Positions 55,861-64,000 of a stretch of DNA of 64,000 nucleotides are shown here, piece after piece. The notes below the pieces were generated by a model that saw only the letters and a program-made list of their open reading frames with translations, made no database searches and had not been told where the DNA came from. The translations under genes were made by a program, and so were the position numbers. The stretch is from JALOLG01 sp963722415 (GTDB lineage: Bacteria > Actinomycetota > Acidimicrobiia > Acidimicrobiales > Ilumatobacteraceae), in assembly GCA_963722415.1 (NCBI GenBank), contig CAVRNI010000039.1, forward strand, positions 258,315-322,314. The letters are read 5' to 3'. Every line of letters begins with the position of its first letter. Position 1 is the stretch's first letter.

Positions 55861-56569
55861 TCATCCGACGACGACGTGCTCCTCGAGCGCGGCGCTCCAT
55901 CCGCCCACGATCCAGTCGCGGTCGAAGAGCGTCACTGCGTCCTCGTTCATCTCGTCCCACTCCGGTGCGGCGTTCATCGTGTCGTAGGCGGCGACGTCCT
56001 CGAACCAGCACTCGGAGAAGCCGTCGAACACCGGCCGGCGCGCCGGGTCGGGCTCGATCACGTGGTTCTGGAGATAGCGACCGATGCCCGGGACCTTGAC
56101 GCCGAACACTCGACCGTGGGTCGCCGTCCAGTACTGGCTCGACGCCTCGGTGCGCGCCGCATCCTCCCTGACGTCGTCCGGAAAGCGGCAGAACCACACC
56201 GTCTTGACCGGTCCGGCAGGACCGTCGACGATCAACCGCTCGTCGACGGCGGCGAACGTCGAAGCGTCGAACGCTGGATCGAACATCGCCGCGCGGTCGT
56301 CGGCCATTGCCGCCCACGCCGGCGATCGGGTCGCCACTTCGTAACTCGAACGGTCGTCGAACCACACGCACGCGTAGCCGTCGAACGCGGCCGGTCCGAT
56401 CGGGATCGATACCGACGAGGTGGAGCGCAGACGACGCCAGGTTCTGGACGTAGCGCCGCACGCCCGGTACCGACCGACCCAGATCGGCATGGGCGCCGGT
56501 CCAGTGGTCGAGGCCCGCCTGCCGCTCGACGCCCGGTGCGACGCGAACCATCTGAACGATCTTGAACAT
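55861..56569 (-). CDS. tandem EthD-domain protein, frameshifted
   Basis: About 236 residues with two EthD (dimeric alpha/beta-barrel) domains. The first starts MFKIVQMVRVAPGV and contains HWTGAHADLGRSVPGVRRYV. The second contains VKTVWFCRFPDDV, QYWTATHGRVFG and VPGIGRYLQNHV. The frame changes near 56395-56410. EthD proteins are small partners or enzymes in degradation pathways; the family includes dehydratases in polyketide and terpenoid metabolism. Divergent from another EthD gene, with a perfect GATCGTA/TACGATC palindrome between them. Confidence 0.78.
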
Positions 56570-56601
56570 GTCGATCCCCCTTCGGTCGAACGTCCTCCGG
56601 G

Positions 56602-56615
56602 GATCGTATACGATC
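56602..56615. promoter_or_regulatory. 14-nt perfect palindrome, candidate GntR-type operator
   Basis: GATCGTATACGATC lies in the 74-bp gap between two divergent EthD genes. GntR-family repressors typically bind GTATAC-centred sites of this form. A single site could control both genes. No gntR gene is visible in the window. Confidence 0.6.
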
Positions 56616-56643
56616 TTCGCGACGGGCCCGAAGCAGTTGGTGG

Positions 56644-57027
56644 ATGGAGGCTCTCGTGTACAAGATCATCAACCTCACGAAGTTCAAGCCCGGCGCCCGT
56701 CGTGAAGATGTGCTCGCCTGGTGGCGCGGCCCGCACGCCGATCTCGCCAAGGCAACACCGGGCATGGTGCGCTACGTCCAGAGCCACTGGTCGAGCGGTT
56801 TGGACCCGGCGACCGGGCTCGCGACCGGACACCCCGGTGCCTTCGACGGGCACGCCGAGCACTGGTTCGTCGACGAGGCTTCGTATCGCACCGCGATGGC
56901 GAGCGAGGAGTGGCACCGCTGCATCGAGGATGGGCCGACGTTCTTCGACGGCCCGTCGATCGTCGGCGGCGAGCTCGAGGAGACCGTCATCCTGTGGACG
57001 CCGTCGGGCGACGGCCGAACGTACTGA
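56644..57027 (+). CDS. EthD-domain protein
   Basis: A 127-residue single EthD-domain protein. It begins VYKIINLTKFKPGARREDVL and shows AWWRGPHADLAKATPGMVRYV, matching the two-domain protein on the other strand. Conserved His residues (PHADL, AEHWFVDE) may form the active or binding site. It probably dimerises. It is 8 bp upstream of the PPOX-type gene, in an operon. Regulation by the 56602 palindrome is likely. Confidence 0.85.
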   Translation: MEALVYKIINLTKFKPGARREDVLAWWRGPHADLAKATPGMVRYVQSHWSSGLDPATGLATGHPGAFDGHAEHWFVDEASYRTAMASEEWHRCIEDGPTFFDGPSIVGGELEETVILWTPSGDGRTY

Positions 57028-57034
57028 CGGCGCC

Positions 57035-57427
57035 GTGCTCGACGAACGGCTCCGAGCGTTGTGCAAGGGCGAGAACTACGGCGTCCTCACGACGCTGTTC
57101 CCGGACGGGCGCCCGCAATCGCAGGTCATGTGGATCGACTGCGACGACGACCACGTGATCGTCAACACCGAGGTGCACCGGGCCAAGTACAAGAACCTGA
57201 CCGCCGACCCACGCGTCGCGATCACGATCTGGAAGACAGGTGACCCCACGTCGTACTTCGAGGTGCGTGGGACGGTGGCCGGCGTCGTGATCGGCGATGA
57301 GGCCAAGGCGCATCTCGACTCGTTGGCGCAGCGCTACTTCAAGGTCGACGAGTACCCCTATCCGATCGAGACCCAGCGGGCGATCGTCCGCATCGCGCCC
57401 GACCGAATCGTCGCGTTCCCTCCGTAG
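57035..57427 (+). CDS. PPOX-class (F420- or FMN-binding) split-barrel protein
   Basis: A 130-residue split-barrel protein of the type annotated as PPOX-class F420-dependent oxidoreductase. Typical segments are NYGVLTTLFPDGRPQSQVMW, EVHRAKYKNLTADPRVAITI and DPTSYFEVRGTV. The first is the usual cofactor-binding start. Cofactor choice between F420, FMN and heme cannot be read from sequence. Start GTG 57035; 7 bp after the EthD gene stop, so it is probably co-transcribed and acts on the same small-molecule pathway. Confidence 0.83.
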   Translation: MLDERLRALCKGENYGVLTTLFPDGRPQSQVMWIDCDDDHVIVNTEVHRAKYKNLTADPRVAITIWKTGDPTSYFEVRGTVAGVVIGDEAKAHLDSLAQRYFKVDEYPYPIETQRAIVRIAPDRIVAFPP

Positions 57428-57451
57428 AGGGGTCGGCGCGAGTCGTCGGCG

Positions 57452-57868
57452 CTACGACTGCGCGCCGGCGATGTTCACCATCCAGCTCACACCGAACTTG
57501 TCGACACACATGCCGAACGTGTCGCCCCACGGCGCCTTCTCGAGTGGCAGCGAGACATCGCCGCCATCCGACAGCTTCTCCCAGTAGCCGCGCAGCTCGG
57601 TCTCGTCCTCGCCGCTGAGCGAGATCGTTCCGTTGCTGCCGGGAGAGAAGTCCATGCTGTTCGGTGTGTCAGCTCCCATCAGCGTGAGCCCGTTGTCCGT
57701 CACCAGCATCGAGTGCATGACCTTGTCCTGCTCGGCCGGATCGTCGCTCGCGCCGAACTCGCCGAACGTGCTGCGCGTCAGCTCACCACCGAACACCGAC
57801 TCGTAGAAGTCCATCGCCTCGCGGGCGTTGTCGCGAAACGACAGGTACGGGTTGAGACGGGTCGTCAT
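57452..57868 (-). CDS. VOC superfamily protein (PhnB-like)
   Basis: A 138-residue protein with paired beta-alpha-beta-beta-beta units of the vicinal oxygen chelate superfamily, PhnB-like. It shows NPYLSFRDNAREAMDFYESV, the family start, and WGDTFGMCVDKFGVSWMVNI at the end. GGAGG precedes the ATG 57868. PhnB-like proteins lack a confirmed enzymatic role. Convergent with the PPOX gene. Confidence 0.87.
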   Translation of the reverse strand: MTTRLNPYLSFRDNAREAMDFYESVFGGELTRSTFGEFGASDDPAEQDKVMHSMLVTDNGLTLMGADTPNSMDFSPGSNGTISLSGEDETELRGYWEKLSDGGDVSLPLEKAPWGDTFGMCVDKFGVSWMVNIAGAQS

Positions 57869-57997
57869 GGTCGGGCCTCCTCGACGTAGATCAATGCGGA
57901 TCGCGAGTGTCGCGCGTGATGCGGCCTCTCGCGGCGCGTGCATGCGCACGCGCGGCGCAGCCGCTCACGCGTCGACGCAAGCGAGACGGCCGGAGAC

Positions 57998-59297
57998 TCA
58001 GGGGATGAGGATCCGGCGGGTGATCTGGCCGTTGCTCTCCCAGTAGGTGACCTTCGTGGCGATCGACGGATCGGTCGGTGCCGGCTGGACGTTGCCGGCC
58101 GAGTCGATCGCCCGCGACGCGATCGTGTGCTCCCCGGATGAGGGCGTGCCCCAGTCGAACGTCCAGAACCTCCACGCGAAGCCGCTCGACTTCTTGTGGT
58201 TCGACCCGCGCAGCTTCGCCCGCGTCCACGGACCGCCGTCGATCGACACCTCGACCGCTTTGATCGGGGCGCCCCACGCGGCACCGATGATGGTGAAGCG
58301 TGAGTCGTGCACCGTGACCTTGGCCGGAGCCGACTTGAGCAGCGCCTGGCCGACGGTGGTGAACGTCCACAGGGTCTGACCACCAACGGTTCGTTCGCGG
58401 AACGTGACGTAGTCACGGGCCATGAACCGGCCGGCATAGCGGCGGTCCGTCACCTCGATGTGCGTCAGCCACTTGACGTTCGCCACGCCGTACCAACCAG
58501 GTGCGATCAGACGCACCGGGGCACCGTGCTCCGCCGGGAGCGGTTCGCCGTTCATCTCGTAGCAGAGCAGGTTCGGCGAAGCCATCGCGTCCTCGAGCGA
58601 CATGCTGCGGGCAAACCGCTCCGTGATCGTGAGACCTCCATTGGCATCGGTCGGGAACGTCCCCGTGACACCGCCCCCGGTCACCCCTGAGTTGTCGCGG
58701 ATCGTGACCGGGCCACTGTCGGCGCCCCAGAAGATCACTTCGGTGCCGTTGTCCAGGACACGTGCATCGCGCAGCACCGAACTGAGTCGCGCGCCGGCCC
58801 ACACCGCGTTCCCGACGCCGCCGATGAAGAACGGCAGGCCGGTGTTGCCGGAGCACTCCAGCGTGAACTCCACCTCGCGACGTGGACGCGCCTTGATGTC
58901 GTCGAGCGAGAGCTCGCGGGGACGGGCGACCAGTCCGTCGACGGTCAGTCGGTAGTCGGTCTCCACGCCCGTCGGGTTGCCGTAGTGCTTGACGGTGAAG
59001 AAGTTGTTCGCCGGCGTGAGCCGCGAGGTGAGCGTCTTCCCACACGAGCAGGTTCCCGACGACGTCCGCCGCGGGCGGCGGGACCGGGGCCGGCTGATCG
59101 AGCCAAGGGATCACCGCGTCGTTCGGATCGCCGGGGAACGCCGACGATGGGTCGTCGGTCCAGCGATCGTCATCGTCATCGCCGCCGTGGGCCGGGAAGG
59201 CCTGGGCGGGTCCGGCCACCTGCAGGACACTGAGTCCGGCAAGTGCCGCGCCTCCCCCCTTCAACAACGCGCGACGGGACACATCCGGACCGTGCAT
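57998..59297 (-). CDS. sulfite oxidase-like molybdopterin protein, Tat-exported, frameshifted
   Basis: About 432 residues. The start has a Tat-type signal (SRRALLKGGGAALAGLSVLQ). The oxidoreductase domain shows the molybdenum-ligand Cys in FTLECSGNTGLPF. The dimerisation (Mo-co_dimer) domain follows (IKAVEVSIDGGPW, WRFWTFDW). The Tat segment and the body are in different frames; the change is near 59025-59040. The expected ETDYRLTVDGLV follows directly. The enzyme is probably periplasmic and oxidises sulfite or a related substrate with a cytochrome partner not seen here. First gene on its strand, convergent with nothing near. Confidence 0.83.
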
Positions 59298-59445
59298 CTG
59301 CGGCCCCCTTCCACTCAGCAGAATGTCATCGACTGCCCGTCTCGGTCATCGTCCGCCTGCACCTCACCGGTGTCAAGAGACCGTCGTCGCGCCACCCGTC
59401 CTTAACAGCGACCGACGCGTTGCGGCCGATCATTACGATCCGTTC

Positions 59446-60764
59446 GTGGCTGATGCGGCATCCGGTCGAATCTTCATCAGCTACCGGCGCGACGAGACGG
59501 CCTATCCGGCCGGGTGGCTGTACGAACGCCTCGCCGACCACTTCGGCAGGAGCCGGATCTTCAAGGACGTCGACTCGATCCAACTGGGCGACGACTTCGT
59601 CGAGGTGATCACGAGCGCGGTGGGATCGTGCGACGTCCTGCTGGCGTTGATCGGAGATCAGTGGCTCACGATCACCGACGAGCACGGTAGGCGTCGCCTC
59701 GACGATCCCGATGACTTCGTGCGGCTGGAGATCGAGGCCGCACTCGCGCGCGATGTCCGCGTCGTCCCGATCCTGGTCGAGGGCGCGAAGATGCCCGTGG
59801 CCGACGAGCTACCGCCCGGGCTCGCGATGTTGGCGCGCCGTCAGGCGCTCGACCTCAGCCCGAGCCAGTTCGACTTCGATCTCGGCCGGCTCCTGAGAGT
59901 GCTCGACAGGACCGTCGGCGAGGTCCACGATGCGGGGCTTGCAGTCCCATCGACGACAGCGGCGGGAGGCGTAGCGGATCTCGACGCTCCGAGCCTCCGA
60001 GTGGGAACCGGTGTCGACTCCGGGCCACCTCCCGCGCCGAGCAGCCCCGCGGGCAAACAACGCCTCTCCAAACGGGCCCGAGCTTCTCTTGGCGGTCGGG
60101 GTCGTCAGCGCCGTCATCGTGCTCGTGATCGTGGTCATCGTCGCCAGCTCGAACACGGACCCACCGTCCGAAGGCGTCATCTTCAGCGACGATTTCTCCG
60201 GCCGGTCGGCCGCATGGACGGACGCCAACGGTGACTCGAGTCTCGGCTACTACAACGACGACGCATACCGCATCCGTGCCGAACCGAGAGACGAGGGCGG
60301 CGGGGAGTTGAGCTCACCCCAGAGCGCTGCGAGCGTGTACCCGTCCGCGCCCTCGAACATCCAAATCGATGTCGACGCGCTGCGGATCCTCGGCGGGGAG
60401 GGACATGCGTACGGGATCCTCTGTCGTCTGGACGGGCTCAACTACTACGCGTTGTCCGCAGGGGAGAAGTTCGTCTCGATCGAGAAGTTCGTCGGAGTCG
60501 AGCCGTTCTATTTCGAGTTGGCGTACGAGCCGGTTACGTATGACGTGAATGCAACGAGCCACCTGCAAGCGTCGTGCACCAGTGACGACGAAGGGCAGTC
60601 GGTGCATCTCGTGCTCTCTGTGAACGGTTCGGTGGTCGCCGAGGCGACCGATACGGACGATCCACTCGTGGAGCGGCACCGTCGGCCTCTGGGCGGCGAT
60701 GATCCCGAACACGCCAGACGCGACAGAGGCAGAGTTCGACAACTTCGCCATCACGGAGCTCTGA
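59446..60764 (+). CDS. TIR-transmembrane protein with ConA-like outer domain, frameshifted
   Basis: About 439 residues. The TIR domain (1-140) shows GRIFISYRRDETAYPAGWLY, RIFKDVDSIQLGDDF and DDFVRLEIEAAL with Glu95/97 in the NADase position. One transmembrane helix follows (VGVVSAVIVLVIVVIVASS). The outer domain has EGVIFSDDFSG, YGILCRLDGLNYYAL and EFDNFAITEL, the strand pattern of concanavalin-A-like lectin/LamG domains. Frame changes lie near 60065-60080 and 60670-60680. GTG 59446 is the start. The same plan as the TIR protein at 54898, with a different outer domain. Confidence 0.78.
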
Positions 60765-60968
60765 GCCAGACATCGGCATGCCCTGCCGGATTGTCACTCT
60801 CGATCGCTTGATGCGCCAGATTCGCCCCGTTTCGGCGAACGGCGTACCACGGCGTTGCCACGCAGCATTCACGATCCGCCGTGACGAGACCGATTCTGTG
60901 CCGGCTCGGAGCGCGCGATGGTGTGATCTCCGTGAGTGCTTGCGCCGTGCGTCGTACGCTCGCTGGCG

Positions 60969-61568
60969 ATGCCAACCGCCGAGGAGATCACTCGCCACTT
61001 CGACGACGATCCCGATGGCATCCAGTGGGTGGGGGTCGACCCGCCGCCACAGCCCATCAAGGTCGTCGAGCCCGACCCAGCCTGGCCGGCTCAGTTCGAG
61101 GTGCTCGCGGCGCGGATCCGCAGCGCGCTGGGCAACCGGGCGCTCGCTGTCGAACACGTCGGATCGACGAGCGTGCCCGGCCTCGCCGCCAAGCCGATCA
61201 TCGACATCGACGTGACCGTCACCGATCCTCGCGACGAGCCGTCGTACGTGCCCGACCTCGAGGCGGCCGGGTTCCGGCTGCGCCTCAGAGAGCCAAGTTG
61301 GCACGAGCACCGCCTCGTCGTCGCCGACGACCCGCGGGCAAACATCCACGTGTTCGGCGCTGACAGCCCAGAGGTCATCCGCCATCGCATGTTGCGGGAC
61401 TGGCTGATCGAGCATCCTGACGACCGCGAGCGCTACGCGGCGGCCAAACGGACGTCAGCCGAGGCGTCGAACAACGGTGGCAGAGGCGTTGAGGACTACA
61501 ACCAGCGCAAGCAACCGATCGTTCGCGACATCCTCGACAGGATGTTCCGGGCCCACGGTCTGCTGTAA
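60969..61568 (+). CDS. GrpB family protein (nucleotidyltransferase fold)
   Basis: A 199-residue GrpB/UPF0157 protein. The nucleotidyltransferase-like core is visible as IKVVEPDPAWPAQFEVLAAR, VEHVGSTSVPGLAAKPIIDID and YNQRKQPIVRDI. The role of GrpB proteins is unknown, though CoaE fusions exist. Start ATG 60969; an in-frame GTG at 60936 is possible. The 204-bp region upstream (60765-60968) has no gene I can support. Confidence 0.85.
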   Translation: MPTAEEITRHFDDDPDGIQWVGVDPPPQPIKVVEPDPAWPAQFEVLAARIRSALGNRALAVEHVGSTSVPGLAAKPIIDIDVTVTDPRDEPSYVPDLEAAGFRLRLREPSWHEHRLVVADDPRANIHVFGADSPEVIRHRMLRDWLIEHPDDRERYAAAKRTSAEASNNGGRGVEDYNQRKQPIVRDILDRMFRAHGLL

Positions 61569-61708
61569 ACGCCGCCCTCGAACGGCCACCGGGTCATCCG
61601 GAAACAACGCGGAGCGACCTGTGGGGGCGCGTCACCTACCGCCGGGACCGAACGCGCTCCGGGTAGCCGATGCCGCCCGAGCACCGAGCGTGGGACACGG
61701 TGGTGGTG

Positions 61709-62080
61709 TCAGACGATGGCGGCGACGAAGCCTTGGAGCTCGAGGCCGAGCGCGAGCCGGCCTGCGGCGTCCAACATCAGGGGGCCAGCGGCAACGTGCT
61801 GGTTGATGGTGATGGCGTCACGTACGAGGCGGTCGAGGATGCTCGTCGAGTAGATGGCCTGCGTACCGACGAGGCGGACCATGGCTGCGGTGACGTCCTG
61901 CGCCATGCGGAACGCTTCCACTCGCGACAGGATCAAGTCGACGCGCTGGTCGACACTGAGCGCAGCTCCTGAGGAGAGTTGCGTCCAGGCGTCGTCGATG
62001 CTGCGACTGGCGTAGGCCTGTGCGGAGCGGTGCTGACGTTTCGCGTCGGCGATGGCCTCGCGGACGCGAGGCACCTCGTG
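61709..62080 (-). pseudogene. acyl-CoA dehydrogenase C-terminal remnant
   Basis: The last about 124 residues resemble the C-terminal helical domain of acyl-CoA dehydrogenase-type flavin monooxygenases (DVTAAMVRLVGTQAIYSTSI, then LDRLVRDAITINQH). The N-terminal and flavin-binding parts are absent. At its 5' end the sequence turns into an IS481-type transposase remnant within a few bases. So an insertion or deletion cut the gene. It is not expected to be active. Confidence 0.65.
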
Positions 62081-62246
62081 CATCAGCCAACCCGCCCAAC
62101 CCGTCGACCGCGTAAGGGCGCAACCACTCGTGCACGGTCTGCCGGGCGACCCGTGACGGCGTGCCACATCGGTGACCGACGCACCATCATTGAGGACTTC
62201 CGGCACGGCCTGATAGCGCTGCGCGACCGCGTTCAACTCCACCAAC
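62081..62246 (-). pseudogene. IS481-type transposase N-terminal remnant
   Basis: The frame VELNAVAQRYQAVPEVLNDG, ASVTDVARRHG and, in another frame, VHEWLRPYAVDGLGGLAD match the helix-turn-helix start of IS481-family transposases. The DDE catalytic core is missing. It is joined directly to the acyl-CoA dehydrogenase remnant. A scar of an old insertion. Confidence 0.65.
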
Positions 62247-62326
62247 ACGACAGCGGCCTCCTCCGAATCTGCAGGAACCACCCCACAGCGAAGAAGGTGG
62301 CCACCGTCGAATCGTGGACCCCCGAG

Positions 62327-62439
62327 TGTCAGGCACCTACCGGGGCCACTGTCGCCCAGGAACCGGGGCCGCGTCCCGCAACTGTCAGGCAGCTACCGGG
62401 GCCACGCTGTCCACTATGAACCGGGTCCGCACACTCCGC
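62327..62439 (+). repeat. two degenerate 57-bp tandem repeats near IS remnant
   Basis: TGTCAGGCA(C/G)CTACCGGGG occurs at 62327 and again at 62383. Both are followed by a similar half (GAACCGGGGCCGC versus GAACCGGGTCCGC). They lie between the transposase remnant and tRNA-Arg and may be leftover IS or attachment-site sequence. Confidence 0.5.
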
Positions 62440-62531
62440 CTGAGCGCAAGACCGCCCGCCCGGCATCCTGACACATCGGCACGATCGCTGCCTGCGTAAA
62501 CCGCGGACGTCCACTACCAGGACTTTTTCAG

Positions 62532-62604
62532 TGCCCCCGGCAGGATTCGAACCTGCGACGCACGGTTTAGGAAACCGATGCTCTATCCCCTGAGCTACGG
62601 GAGC
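62532..62604 (-). tRNA. tRNA-Arg (anticodon CCT)
   Basis: A cloverleaf of 73 nt: acceptor GCTCCCG pairs with CGGGGGC; the D-arm has AGCTCAGGGGATAGAGC; the anticodon loop is TTCCTAA with CCT; the T-arm contains GGTTCGAATCC. The discriminator base is A and no CCA is encoded. It reads AGG codons. tRNA-Arg genes are frequent integration sites, which fits the mobile remnants just downstream. Confidence 0.93.
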
Positions 62605-62735
62605 GGGGCTCCGCGGTCCACTCACGTCGACTGCGGCATCCAGAGCATACGAACGCGTCGGCTACGCACCGACTACCAGCGCGCCGCTTGCAGATGCCCA
62701 TCAGGCGCCCGCGCCATGCCGGATACGGTGCCTCC

Positions 62736-63081
62736 GTGAAGCACGCCAACGCAGGCCTTCGGTTCCTGCTGGAGCTGGCGATGCTCGCATCGCTGGGGTA
62801 CTTCGGATTCACACAGTTCGACGGCGTCGCGGCTTGGGTGCTCGGGTGGGGCCTGCCACTCGTCGCCGCCGTCGTCTGGGGCGTGTTCGTCAGCCCGAAG
62901 GCGAGACATCCGACGGAAGACCCGGCGCGGATCCTGCTCGAGATCGTCCTGCTCGGTTCCGGTCCTGTCTGCGCTCGCCGCAGCCGGCAGCACGGCCCTC
63001 GCCGCGATCGCCGGAGTGCTCGTCGCGGTCCACCTCGGATCGACCTTCGTGTTCGACCAGCGAGGGGCGGGTGTGGTGTAG
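62736..63081 (+). CDS. DUF2568/YrdB-like membrane protein, frameshifted
   Basis: About 114 residues with three or four transmembrane helices (LRFLLELAMLASLGYFGF, VLGWGLPLVAAVVWGVF) and the family PKARHP segment with a conserved basic patch. The last helix (LAAIAGVLVAVHLGSTFVF) is in another frame; the change is near 62955-62970. Start GTG 62736. Function unknown; such proteins are small inner-membrane proteins in many actinobacteria. Confidence 0.72.
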
Positions 63082-63095
63082 CCGCGGCAGCGTGC

Positions 63096-63963
63096 TTAAG
63101 CCGGGCGGTTGTCGGCGAGGAACTCGAGGATCGCCTTGTTGAACACCTCATTGCGGTCGCCGGCGACCATGTGGCCGGCGCCGTCGACGTCGGCGAAACG
63201 TGGCGTGGGGAACGACATCGAGAAAGGCTCGTGCCCCCGCCTCGCTGAGCAGGTCGCTGGAGCGGCCGCGGACGAGCAGCGTGGGCAGGCTCAGCGAGGC
63301 GGCAGCGGCGTCGAGCCTGCCGGGGTTGACCACCGACGAGCGGGTCTCGTCCGGCGAGCCGAACTTGCCCGTGATGAACCTCGGATCCCAGTGCCAGACC
63401 CAGCGACCGTCCTCGCGATGACGCAGGTTCTTCTCCAGGCCGCTGAGATCCCTGGGACGCGGTCGATGCGGGTCGTAGGCGGCCACGGCATCGGCAGCCT
63501 CCTCGAGGGACGCGGTGCCCGGGGGTGCGCTCCGCATGAACGTGCCGATCCGCTCTCGTCCGGACTCCTCGATCTTGTGCGCGACGTCGACAAGGGTCAG
63601 CGACGAAGCGAGAGCAGTACCGCCGCCGGAGTCGCCGATCGCGACCATCGACGAGATCCCGCCGAGGCTGGCGCCGACGAGCGCCGGCTGGCGGTCGAAC
63701 GTCTCGGCCACGAGTGTGATGTCGCCCGCGAACGCATCGAGGGAATAGTCACCTTCGGGATCCCAGTGGCTCTCGCCGTGACCCCGCATGTCGAGGGACA
63801 CGGCGCGCCAGCCCCGGTCGGCCAGCGTCGTCGCCGTGCCATGCCATGAGTGACGGGTCGGGCCGCCCCCGTGAAGCAGGATCACCGGCGGTCCGTCGTC
63901 GGGGCCGAGGACGTCGGCGACGAGGTGGAGGCCATCGCGCCCGACGAACGTCGAGGCGGGCAT
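63096..63963 (-). CDS. alpha/beta hydrolase, frameshifted at 3' end
   Basis: About 288 residues. The oxyanion motif is ILLHGGGPTRHSW; the nucleophile elbow is LVGASLGGISSMV; the acid lies in RGRSSDLLSEAGARAF. The catalytic His (FADVDGAGHMVAGDRN) is in another frame, with the change near 63200-63225. Without repair the enzyme would lack its His and end in an Arg-rich tail. Epoxide hydrolase-like or carboxylesterase-like activity is possible; substrate unknown. The start ATG is at 63963, 37 bp from the window edge. Confidence 0.8.
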
Positions 63964-64000
63964 CCCGCCAGCATGCCCTTCAGGGTGGGGAGATGTCGAA

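Noticed and set aside
62329..62625. 98-codon frame across the tRNA-Arg gene
   Set aside because: It overlaps a clear tRNA and has the typical false translation of a tRNA 3' half.

Overview
The window is GC-rich DNA with dense, often overlapping genes. The gene families point to an actinobacterium, most likely of class Acidimicrobiia (Ilumatobacter-like). The supporting families are AtuA with an acyl-CoA carboxylase, a TIGR03084 protein, DUF6458, a SigB/SigF stress locus, an F420-type PPOX protein, a mycobacterial-DinB2-like polymerase and secreted proteins with PARLLDTR repeats. The taxonomic placement is inference from gene content; no rRNA is present.

Layout. 1-5.3 kb (minus): acyclic-terpene/branched acyl-CoA catabolism (AtuA, carboxylase alpha and beta). 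5.4-7.5 kb: TIGR03084 protein, metallo-hydrolase, YciI. 7.5-9.9 kb: lipoprotein, then a symmetric block in which a SnoaL-like gene and a divergent TetR gene are each followed by a small protein of one shared, unrecognised family. 9.9-12.4 kb: cytochrome bd oxidase. 12.5-16.5 kb: a kinase-like protein and two secreted proteins. 16.6-19.0 kb: Hsp20, SDR, alpha/beta hydrolase. 19.0-23.1 kb: a stress-signalling locus (two RsbW-like proteins, NarL-type regulator, SigB/SigF sigma factor, STAS protein, small membrane proteins). 23.1-28.3 kb: DinB-like protein, metG with a structured leader, IMPase, HxlR regulator, flavin reductase, nitroreductase. 28.4-30.6 kb: an HD-GYP phosphodiesterase fused across the membrane to an ice-binding-like (DUF3494) domain. 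30.7-36.5 kb: membrane protein, M15-like/peptidoglycan-binding protein, and a lipid-phosphate operon (PAP2, PAP2, YihY, diacylglycerol-kinase-like). 36.6-44.7 kb: PhoD-like phosphatase, ThDP enzyme, second YihY, lipoprotein, DinB2-like polymerase, hydrolase, DJ-1-like protein. 44.8-48.9 kb: a very large secreted RCC1/FN3/PARLLDTR protein. 48.9-52.1 kb: catalase-like, unknown and DyP peroxidase operon. 52.1-60.8 kb: cyclase-NB-ARC regulator, two TIR-transmembrane-carbohydrate-binding-like proteins, EthD proteins, PPOX, VOC, sulfite-oxidase-like enzyme. 60.9-64 kb: GrpB, acyl-CoA dehydrogenase and IS481 remnants, tRNA-Arg(CCT), DUF2568, hydrolase.

About 22 otherwise normal genes, including the normally essential metG, each carry one or two single-base frame changes. 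This rate suggests residual indel errors in the sequence rather than mass gene decay. Such genes are annotated here over their full homologous extent.

The most interesting signals are the two single-pass TIR receptors with lectin-like outer domains (one 87 bp after a cyclase/NB-ARC gene), the HD-GYP/ice-binding fusion, the paired small proteins around the TetR switch, a leucine steric gate in the Y-family polymerase, the metG leader, and a palindromic repeat found in two copies, one of them inside a coding sequence.
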